Part shown: positions 22,491 through 31,236 of the stretch, one piece after another
How positions within the stretch are numbered: position 1 is the stretch's first letter
Layout: each line of letters opens with the position of its first letter
NCBI GenBank assembly: GCA_022605405.1
Contig: JABYQQ010000011.1
Span: 558,001 to 622,000 of the forward strand
Direction: 5' to 3'
DNA length: 64,000 nucleotides
From: Earliella scabrosa
Taxonomy: Eukaryota > Basidiomycota > Agaricomycetes > Polyporales > Polyporaceae
Program-made: the position numbers and the translations under genes
Notes under the pieces: generated by a model
Seen by the model: the letters and a program-made list of their open reading frames with translations, nothing else
What the model was told of the DNA's origin: nothing
The model's database searches: none

Positions 22491-23189
22491 AATTGTCCGG
22501 TTCCGGCTCAACCGGTGGCACCGGCTTATTTGGATGCACTATCGCAGATGGTCCATTTGGGGGTTTAACTGAATTTCTGCAGATAGATAATTACTCTAGG
22601 GATTGCCCTGGTTAGAATGTTTCCACTCCTCACTCCAGCCGTTGCTCTCCAGGCTTGCCGGTCCGTCCGGCACAAAACAGAGACCGTCCAGGCCGCTCAA
22701 CCCGGAGATCATTACCCATCATCTGTGGCTACCAGTGGGGGGTCAGGTGTGCCAGTTAATGTCTCATCAACAGATTTTACATCTATTGAGATTAAGAAAC
22801 CCTTCATTACAACTGCTTTCTCAGATGATAGGTCACCTGTCTCGCAGACCGGCTCATGCGGGTCATCCGGTATTGCCACTGAATACAGCCCTGGGGGAAT
22901 CTTAGATGGCACCATGGACCCTTTCCACTTTCTACACAACAGAAAGCAGGCGTGGAAGCAAGTACTCCAGACACATGGCCACCAGCACACCTTGTCTTCA
23001 CATGTCTCTATTTGTCAATGACAGAATTACAATAATGTGCTTGTAGAGACAATCACAGAAGATGTGGGAACAGTGATGATGTCGGAGTATGTGTGATGTG
23101 TAAGAGATGATGTTGTGATTTTTGTGCAGCAAGACCAGTGAGTGCTGTCATTTTAACACCAACCAAGAAACAACCTGTATCTGACCTGG
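22491..23189. other. Unique segment inside the insertion
   Basis: Sequence between the palindrome and the right array. An open frame at 22617-23021 (plus) has no recognisable domain. No function is assigned. Confidence 0.3.
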
Positions 23190-23701
23190 GTGGTTGCACC
23201 GGTGCACCCGGCTCGAGTTAGGAGCACATCTCAAACTCCATCTGGATAGAGTATGCTCTTGGTTGGTCACGCAACTAACTTCAAATGGCATTTTGGTTTC
23301 TTGATAATGAGTCCTGAGTGGGTGCACACCCCAATCATATCTCGTGTGCCGCTGGTGCAAGCAAGCCGGTGCACCCGGCTTGAGGTAGGTGCACATCCTG
23401 TACTCCATCTAGGTGGAGCAAACTGGCTTGGGAGGCCCGTGCAGTGTTTGGATAATTAGTATATAATGAGTGCACACCCAGATCATACCCTGGGCACCCC
23501 AAGTGTGAGCGAGCCGGTGCACCCGGTTTGAGATAGAAGCACACCTTTTGCTCCATCTGAATAGAGCCTGCTCCTGGTCAGTCACAAAAGAAGCTTGGGA
23601 GGGCATTTTGGTGTCTGGATAACCAGTCCTGGCTGGATGCACATCAAGATTGTATCTCAGGAGCCGCTGATACGTGTAAGCCGGTGCACCCGGCTCGAGG
23701 T

Positions 23702-23993
23702 AGGTGCACATCTCCTGCTCCATCTCAGCAGATTCTGATCTAGATATGCTGTGCCACCCACTCTCTACACCCTCCATGATATTTGGTAAATTTGCCAGAC
23801 TCCATGGAGAACTAGGGCAAACTCCATGCCCTGGGTTAGATTTGGAAGCCGGCTGGTGCAACCCATCCAATCATGCGAAACATGAAGTACATTACTAACA
23901 GCGGCAACAATGTAGAGTCAACCATATCATGGCACCATTGCGTATGATAGAGTGAGAGATCATTAGACTACAGAGCTCCAACCGCAGCTACCA
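23702..23993 (+). repeat. ~290-bp direct duplication, copy 1
   Basis: Nearly identical to 24934-25226, including GATTCTGATCTAGATATGCT and TTTGGTAAATTTGCCAGACT. Only a handful of differences are seen, so the duplication is recent. Confidence 0.88.
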
Positions 23994-24155
23994 GGCTGTC
24001 TGAACTGCAACACATGTACCCCGGCCGGGCGGTCTGCATTGCAATGTATGTATCCCGGCCGGGCTGCCCGCATTGCAACGTATGTACCCCGGCCGGGCTG
24101 TCTGGACTGCCAGGAATGTAGTCCAGCCAGAGCAAGCAAATGTGGGACAACCAAT
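23985..24155 (-). repeat. Inverted short copy of the 34-bp array
   Basis: Three 34-bp units in reverse orientation, followed by the reverse complement of the sequence that precedes the left array (TTGCTCTGGCTGGACTACAT). This shows that the left and right halves of the insertion descend from one ancestral half. Confidence 0.85.
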
Positions 24156-24933
24156 ATATGTGTTTACCTCCTCAACAACATCTCATGCAACTTGACATAA
24201 TGTTCAGATGGAAAAATGTGTAGATATGCAGTGACTGACCAAGCCGGTGGAGCCGGCTTGAGGTAGGAGCACATTTCTCGCTCCATCTGGCCAAATCCCG
24301 CCCCGGTGTCTTGTGAACTTAGCTGTATATAGCATTACAGTGTCCGGGTAGTCAGCTCAAGACTGGTGCACACCCAGATCGTATGCCGGGTGCTGCTGGC
24401 GGGAGCAAGCCGGTCAACCCGGCTCAAGGTAGGAGCACATCTCGTGCTCCATCCGGGCAGAGTTTGCCGTCGGTTCGCTGTGCAACCAGCTTGGGGAGGC
24501 ATTATGGTGTCTGGGTAGTCAGCGCGGGGTGGGCGCACACCCATATCATATCACGAGTGCCGCTGGTGTGAGCAAGCCGGTGCGCCCGGCTCGAGATGGG
24601 AGCACATCTCTCTTTCCATTTGGGCAGAGTGTGCTGTCGGTTTGCTCTGCAACCAATTCAGGAAGGCATCACGGTGTCTGGGAGGTCAGCGCAGGGTGGG
24701 CGCATGCCCAGATCATATCTCGGGTGCCACTGGTGTGAGCAAGCCGGTCGACCCGGCTCAAGGTAGGAGCACATCTCTCGCCCCATCTGGGCAGAGTTTG
24801 CTGTCGGTTTGCTGTGCAGCCAGCTTGAGGAGGCATTATGGTGTCTGGGTAGTCACCTCAGGGTCGGCGCACTCTCAGATCGTAGTCCGGGTGCCGCTGG
24901 TGTGACCAAGCCGGTGGACCCGGCTTGAGGTCG

Positions 24934-25226
24934 GTGCACATCTCCTGCTCCATCTCAGCAGATTCTGATCTAGATATGCTGTGCCACCCACTCTCTACAC
25001 CCTCCATGATATTTGGTAAATTTGCCAGACTCCATGGAGAACTAGGGCAAACTCCATGCCCTGGGTTAGATTTGGAAGCCGGCTGGTGCAACCCACCCAA
25101 TCATGCGAAACATGAAGTACATTACTAACAGCAGCAACAATGTAGAGTCAACCATATCATGGCACCATTGCGTATGATGAAGTGAGAGATCATTAGACTA
25201 CAGAGCTCCAACCGCAGCTACTAGGC
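24934..25226 (+). repeat. ~290-bp direct duplication, copy 2
   Basis: Second copy, 1,232 bp to the right of copy 1. It ends where copy 1 runs into the inverted 34-bp units. Confidence 0.88.
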
Positions 25227-25519
25227 AGCTGAACATGTCACCTTGAGACAGTACAGATACAAGTCGTCATTAAGTACATGGTGTGCTGTCCCTCTGTATG
25301 CCTGCTGCTATGCTGCTGTATGCCCATAACTATACTATGCATGCTTAAGATACTGTCCCAGACTCTCATCGTATCCAGTCAATGTGTGCCAAAGTTGAGT
25401 GCTCTGACCCGGACCAACCGGTTTTGACTGCATCCCCTGTGACCCCGCACCGGCCGGTTCATTTGACTGCAATATGGCAAAACACCCCGGCCGCATCACT
25501 CCAGTGCCATAGAAATGGT

Positions 25520-25604
25520 CCCGGCCGGGCCCGGCTGGTCCACTGGAGTGGGCAATTGTCAGCCCGGCTCATACACTACAGTGAGGTATTTCTACTGAAG
25601 TATG
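25520..25604 (-). repeat. Right terminal inverted repeat of the insertion
   Basis: Inverted partner of 18336-18420. Inner differences are mainly GACCGGG against GGCCGGG, again a change in a CpG-rich context. Confidence 0.85.
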
Positions 25605-25614
25605 TGTCCCTCGG
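25605..25614. repeat. Target-site duplication, right copy
   Basis: Perfect 10/10 match to 18326-18335. The KDZ coding sequence to the right ends LVSPRD at this point and resumes as PRDRFC at the left copy. Confidence 0.85.
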
Positions 25615-27152
25615 CGAGACCAGAGGTTCACGGCAATGATCGACGTTACAACGCGGGTGGCCGATGGTAACTCCATCCATCACACAGGCGGAGAGTCGTT
25701 CTGAGTCGTGTGTTAGACGATTGTAAGCGCTATAGATATATACATACTTGGGGGACTATCCGGGCCCGCCCGAGGGATGATCTTCTCACATTCGTCACAC
25801 GCATGGGCCCAGTGTGGTTGGCCGGTTCCGACCATGCGACTGTTGCGAGCGTCGAGCGCTGCATCGAACCGCTTTGTATGCTGGCCAGTATGAGGTAAAG
25901 ACAGAGGAATGCCGCGACGGGCGCTGTCGAGAAGTAGGGCGTGGAGGTAGAAGGCATTCCAAACGATGTCAGTGGTGAGAAGATGGGGATTATGCTCCAA
26001 GGTGAGACCAGCATTGTAAACGCGCGCGATAGTTTCTCCCGAAGCACTATGCTCGCACTATTAGAATGAGAACAAAGTGATAGACCAAGGGATGACGTAC
26101 TGAGCGAAGGCCATTTGCGCCCTAATGAGCTTCATGAGATCACGATCGATGTAGGCGTGTTCTGCAACTTCAATCGCTGGCGGAATGCCGCCGTAGTACC
26201 GGCGAAGCGCCCCGGATGAACTCGCCTGCTGTACATAGTAGTTGGGACGATAAGTGGTATTGCATCCTGAGCGATATAGCACCAATGAGAATAGAACTCA
26301 TGATTCAACCCCTGATAACCGATGGAAATCACATACCTGCGCAGTAGAGTGTAACAACCCAGACAGGAAGCACTCCGCGACGAAGGGTGTACATGTACGC
26401 CAAGTACCCCTTGCGATGGCCTCCGAGCGGTTTCCCATGGTCTTTGCAGCCTACGGTGGCGCACTTGGTGAAAGGGGCAACCATGACCTCTGCCCCTGTG
26501 TGCGATTTCAAGATAGGCTGTTAGACCATACGAATGGGATTTACATACCTATATCGCGTTGCAAAGCCTGAGCCGATAGACGTCTGTCCAGCGTTGTGAC
26601 GCCTATCTCCTCGTCCCAACCTCCTTGAAGTGCCAAATCCCCAAGTGCCTCCCAAAGCGCATCAATCTCTGACATTGACATAGAGAGGACAGCGCACATG
26701 ACACTTCGAATGTGAGCGGGAAGGGCCGGCCTGCCAAAGATCGTAGTACGAGGACACTTGAGGGTGATGAACGAGGACAATCGATGGACGACAGAGAAGA
26801 ACTGGGTGACTTGTGTATATTGTAGTCGAAATTGAAGACGGGGATTTTGAGCAAGCCTGGCGGAAACTTCATGGAAGAGAAACATGACGTTTGCATAGAG
26901 GGGGATGATAGTGAGAACGAGGCAGGACACAGTGGGCGCTTAAGCGCAGTACTTCGTGAGGAAACGTGCGGACTCACGATTCCAGCGCACCCGCTTACGT
27001 CTCAAGCATGCAGCCATGTTGTCAATCGCAGTCATCAAGCCCAGGTATGACCAGAGTCAATCCACGTTCGTCCCTGCATTCGCTGACGAGTCTCATGTTG
27101 GAGACCAACTTCAACTAGTACTGATTCAGGAACTTCGTTGAACTTCAACAGC

Positions 27153-28903
27153 ATGACGACTCCACGTGCCCTCCTTGTGGGGGACATCGTCGACGAGATT
27201 GTCGAGCATGCGGCCGTCAATGGGACTCGGAGAGAGTCGAAGCAGCTTCTCGCACGCCTCGCTCGAGTTAGCTCGATCTTTTGCGATCCCTGTCTCCGCC
27301 GGTTGTGGGCGAACATGAACTTCCTAGACCCCCTGTTCAAGCTCTTGTCGCATTGCGAACCCATTCCTGGCTCAGCTGTATTTGTGGATGACGATGGAGA
27401 GTCGACAGAGGAAGCCATCGATTCACGCGGCACCGTCCAAGTACAAGTTGCTGCCGCCAGTCGTTTCCGCTTGGTGAGTACCGTGCTCGAATTTCGATGA
27501 ATCGCAGGATTTATGCCCAGGTCGACATTTTTGCTATACAATAGAAGCTGCGCGGAGACACGTCATCAGAAAATATCGCATACTTTCAAGCTCGAGCTCG
27601 CCTTATCCGCGTTTTACGTCTCTCTAGAGAGAGCGTAGCTTCGCTAGAGCTGTCATGCTGGCACACTCTCACTCAGCAGGCCGGGCATCCTCTTCTACCT
27701 TTTCTCCAAGTTCTCACTCTCCCGGTGACTCCGCCATATCATACAGAGGCAAGACTCATCGTGACTTCATCCCTCCGCGAACTCTCGGTCATCTTCCCAG
27801 CGTGGCATGTCATCGACTTGAACAACGAGATCGGGGATTTTTTCAACGACATCTTCGTACGTGCCCCGCATCTCACGCAGCTCAAGCTCGAGTCCGAGCC
27901 TTCATACTGTGAAGAGCCCATCGCTTACGACGATGAACCGATTGACCTGTCTTACCGTGCCTTCCACTCGGCGTTGTCGGCAGTCCGACGATGTCAAGCT
28001 TTGGAGGTCTTCGACACCATATCAATGGAGGTCCCAATCACAGATGTAACCCTACTTCACGTCTTATCGACTCTTCCATGCCTTCGGCACGCCTCCATCA
28101 AGGTGTGGCTTCCATATGAAAGCTCCAGCACCGTACTCCCAAGATTCCGCAGTTTGTTCAGCCTTGTGGTCTCAGGAGTCACACAGGGACACGAGCTGAA
28201 CATTTTTGACTGCCCACATCTCTGCAGTCTCAGCATAACACAACATACCTACCCGGGGTCCCCTTGGTGCCCCCAAACACTGGAGATCGTTGCGCGGCGC
28301 TTCTCGCACATCCGCCATCTTTCCTGGACGGCGTGTCACGGGAGGTGGAGCGCCTTCGAATCGGAGTCGAAGAATCAAGCCCTCTCCTCTCTCTTCCGCC
28401 CCCTTCATAGTCTCACCGCTCTTGAGACGCTCACCATGGATGTCGGGCCGATCGTGCAGGAGTCCGAGATTGAGGTGCTTGTCACCGGTCTCCCTCAACT
28501 TGTCGATCTCCGGCTCACACACTGCAATCCGTGGTACTACTACGACTCAACCTGGCAAGCTACTCTGAGTGCGCGAGCGCTCGTTATTATTGCTCAAGCC
28601 TGTCCGGCCTTACGGTCTCTTCACCTGTCTAGGATACATGTCCCAGAGGCGAGCTTCCCGGAGGTCGAAGCGTACTCAATCATCGCACACCCTCTGCGCT
28701 CGCTTTACATTGCAGAGCTAGAGTGCAGGCACCAGAACGTCTGCGCAATGATCATTGACATGACCTTCCCATGGCTTGACATTGCTGGATGTAGGAGGCA
28801 GGAGAGGGAGATGCGTCAGGCTCACTATACACCGGCGTCTGAGTCCCAATGGCCAGACGTCCTGATCCGGCTGGAGACGTTTCATCGAGGGCGAGATGAG
28901 TAG
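27153..28903 (+). CDS. F-box-like / leucine-rich protein
   Basis: Model: exons 27153-27473 and 27545-28903, a 71-nt phase-0 intron, 559 residues. Residues 8-60 form an F-box-like helix set (LLVGDIVDEIVEH, LLARLARVSSIFCDPCLRRLW, then LFKLL). The rest is a series of Leu-rich segments typical of fungal F-box proteins (RSLFSLVVSGV, LCSLSITQH, LPQLVDLRLTHC, LRSLHLSRIHV). It would act as an SCF ubiquitin-ligase adaptor by family analogy; the substrate is unknown. The ATG is only 118 bp from the start of the KDZ gene on the other strand, so the two share a short divergent promoter region. The gene is undamaged. Exon structure (F-box in exon 1, repeats in exon 2) is common in this group. Confidence 0.85.
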
Positions 28904-30576
28904 TCCCCTGGTTGGTGTCGTCTACGTGTACCAGAAGAGCGTCCCATTAATCCATTACGATTCTGATATCCGATGGTTTCAAAATGCCTGAGATGAGATC
29001 CCGTCGGCGCCAACTACATTGCCACCGAGGCGTGAACTGGGACTAGCTTCGGCGGTACGTGAGATGATCAGGTACTTCAGTAACTGAAACAACCGGGTAG
29101 AATGATGGGGACTGTGCTGCCTCGCAGTGATCAAAGGTAGGAGGCAGACGTTCGGTCGTCTGAAGCTCGCGGATTCACGTGCATCTTCATACGTGAATGC
29201 ATCGTCCTGCGTTGCGTAGCGTCTCACGATGAGCTGATACACCTCGGATGGTACATGGGTACGGATGGCAACTTGAGAGGAAAGAAGAAGACTATAGGGA
29301 GATGAGGTCAGGATGACAACAACGTAATCACTTGTAGTACTTCTGTGGGACTACCCGCTGCCTGATGCAGTGAGCGTTCGTATGACAACCAAACACACTA
29401 GCCATGAATTACGATAACTCTCTGAATTATCGCCCCATTTCCCGCTTCCCCGCCAACGTGTCCAGCTTCTGTCCGTGCCGCGAGTTCATGGGCATCTCCA
29501 GGGTCGACAGCATAGCCGAGCTCACGCATCTCATGAGCGCATCGTATAGGACGCACCTTCTGGAGCCACGTAGCAGCCGGTCAACTCTGTGGCCTTTTCA
29601 CGGGTATCAAAGCGAGACTTGCGTCAACAGCCGGCGTAAATAGCGTTGTGCACCACCAGCCAAGTATACGCGCCGCTAGCCCGGATGTATCCGTCAATTG
29701 AGCATGAGGTGGCAGGGGCGGCTGGACGCATCCCCGTTGAGGGCACATCGCCCTCACTTGTTGAGCGCGCGGGGATGTCGGGCGGCGCGTGCCTTACGCT
29801 TCGTTTCTGCTTGAGTGGTGCGCTGTTCTGATTGTGCCGTCTCGACAGGTCGGAATCTGACTGTGATGACGATGCAGACTCGGAGCTTCGACTAATACGC
29901 GGTAAGGATGACATCCATAACCTGGATAAGATTGTGCCAATTGCCTCTCTAATTCTAGGACGCTCAGCTGCTCTACTATAGACGTGAACAGGGTCTACGC
30001 GCTTCCACTAGTACTATCAGTCCTCAATCGTCCGTAAGTAGGACGTGTGGGACGTTTTTGACAAAATCATGTCAGGATAATCGCTGTTCCTGACAGCGTT
30101 CTTCCTGAGCGGCCCGTATGGAAGCCAAAACTGCGTAATCCATTGATGTCTACGGTAGTTGACCTCCCAGGCCCCCACCTCGCTGACGTCGCTTAAACGG
30201 CATCCGAGGACCGCATGTACAGTGTTTCAACCCGCTGCGCTAGAAGCCGACCTTTTGCCGGAGGCAATTCATGAGCTATGTCGGGCCCGGCTACGATGTC
30301 TGACTCAAGCTCTGGAGCAGATAATGGGCACCGTCTCCACAAGCGGCCCTGCAAGCACAGTCTCTCTCTGTATGCGTCGAAACCGCATTCTAGCTCTCCC
30401 GCTCACTCTGCTCTCCAATGAAAACCATGTGCTACGAATTCGCCGACCGGGGGACCTGTCGGCGTGGCAATCTGTGTCGGTACACCCATGTCAGCGGCCA
30501 CGACTTCAGGAGGGTGAGCTTTCATTTCGGCAAGCATCTCGACTCAGCCCTTGCTTGACAGTGGCATGCGCAGATC
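28904..30576. other. Gene-poor stretch with decayed coding traces
   Basis: No intact gene. The plus strand near 29845-29910 has an acidic, Ser-rich coding-like stretch (SESDCDDDADSELR), and 29960-30030 a Ser/Thr-rich one, which may be relics of a gene of the 12.4-kb type. Open frames are short and have no domain. Confidence 0.3.
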
Positions 30577-31236
30577 ATGAAAGCCCGGCGAAACCAGCGT
30601 TTTGACCCGCCCTCAAACGGCGTCGATCACATCGCAGCCTTCTTCGCCGGGTACCCCGCGTTTGCGTACGACCCCTCTGTTCCCTTCATGGACGGGTTCC
30701 TCGACATGTGCGACCAATTCCAGTGGCGCGAGGACGATGCTCAGCGCAAGGACGCGCTGCGCGCTCTACAGGACGCCATGGTGCGCAAGTTCAACGACCT
30801 GTACGGGGTCAGTGCGGACGAGCTCTGGGCGTGGCAGCGGCTCTGCAGAGCAATTGGTATTGCGCCGGTGTCGAACAGCCTGCGGGATTGTCGCTCGGTA
30901 TGTGGCCCTCATCCACCACCCTGTACGAGTTCCTCACTTCGAATATTCGATCTTGCGTGGTACCGCTACACATGCTAGGCGGTCCTGGGGACTCATGTCA
31001 ATCTTTGCGACCTTCTCTGCGAGCGGACGCTCGGCAGGCCGAGACGGTTCACGTCTGCGGCGGCCCTCGCAGGTTATTCAACGCGTACTGGGAGGATCTT
31101 CCCGAAGAACAACCCGCACGCAGGTGCCCTGCTGCAAATTCTCGTTCGTAACATATCGGACGGCTCCACGCCTGGTACAGGACGAGGCGTGCAACAACGG
31201 GTGCGATCCGTGAGGGGCGCGGGCGGTAGCCAGTGA
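30577..31236 (+). CDS. Conserved fungal protein of unknown function
   Basis: Model: exons 30577-30897 and 30979-31236 with an 81-nt phase-0 intron, 192 residues. The start is the ATG after CAGATC. Residues 15-100 carry the hallmark segments of a family I recall as widespread in Agaricomycetes: FFAGYPAFAYDP, FLDMCDQFQW, ALVR-type helix MVRKFNDLYGV, then LWAWQRLCRAIGI and CRS at the splice. Exon 2 continues with THVNLCDLLCERTLGRPRRF and YSTRTGRIFPKNNPHAGALL, the expected second half. The family has no assigned biochemical role; no signal peptide or membrane segment is seen. The gene appears complete. The match to the family rests on memory of its motifs, not on a search. Confidence 0.75.

Larger units (their letters stand above)
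23190..24930 (-). repeat. Right array of ~165-bp GC-rich repeats (inverted)
   Basis: Units marked by GCCGGTGCACCCGGCTCGAG, the reverse complement of the left-array marker, start near 23199, 23366, 23513, 23681, 24243, 24409, 24577, 24743 and 24910. The gap between 23681 and 24243 is filled by the first copy of the 290-bp duplication and by an inverted piece of the 34-bp array. Confidence 0.85.
18336..25604. mobile_element. 7,269-bp non-autonomous insertion with TIRs and 10-bp TSD
   Basis: The insert lies inside codon ~382 of the KDZ gene, flanked by a perfect direct repeat TGTCCCTCGG. Its ends are inverted repeats of about 85 bp sharing CAGTAGAAAT near the tips and a nearly perfect inner block that includes GGGCTGACAATTGCCCACTC. 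From left to right it contains an array of ~165-bp repeats, a 34-bp minisatellite, an 18-bp minisatellite, a 1.57-kb palindrome, a second and inverted array of the ~165-bp repeats, a short inverted copy of the 34-bp array, a 290-bp direct duplication, and the right TIR. No transposase, helicase or reverse transcriptase is visible; the open frames inside are low-complexity by-products. It must have been moved by an enzyme encoded elsewhere. An 8-10 bp target duplication would fit hAT, KDZ or Mutator-like chemistry; I cannot choose. Confidence 0.85.
17371..27035 (-). pseudogene. KDZ transposase (CxC5/CxC6 type) split by a 7.3-kb insertion
   Basis: Exons on the minus strand: 26999-27035, 26549-26938, 26337-26495, 26101-26266, 25748-26046, 25605-25700 joined to 17877-18325, and 17371-17817. 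All junctions fit in phase. Exon 6 stays in frame only if the insert and one copy of the 10-bp direct repeat are removed, giving 680 residues. The CxC5-like cysteine cluster lies at about 155-205 (CATVGC, LYCAGCN). The CxC6-like cluster lies at about 340-420 (HACDEC, CNVDHC, RFCLRHC, CAIKGC). The C-terminal blocks typical of the family follow: YTHNDQLIVRCCGVIV, FCFFDNNC, VDVFHATVKHKDTDAFC, then AEQTNNWYGKF, whose acidic residues probably serve catalysis. KDZ proteins are fungal DNA transposases; some KDZ families are linked to TET/JBP genes. The gene has no other stop or frameshift, so the disruption looks recent. The interrupted gene would yield only truncated products. No terminal repeats of the KDZ element itself were found. 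Confidence 0.88.

Noticed and set aside
27035..27541. 168-codon minus-strand frame
   Set aside because: Antisense to the first exon of the F-box gene at 27153; the F-box model has domain and splice support.
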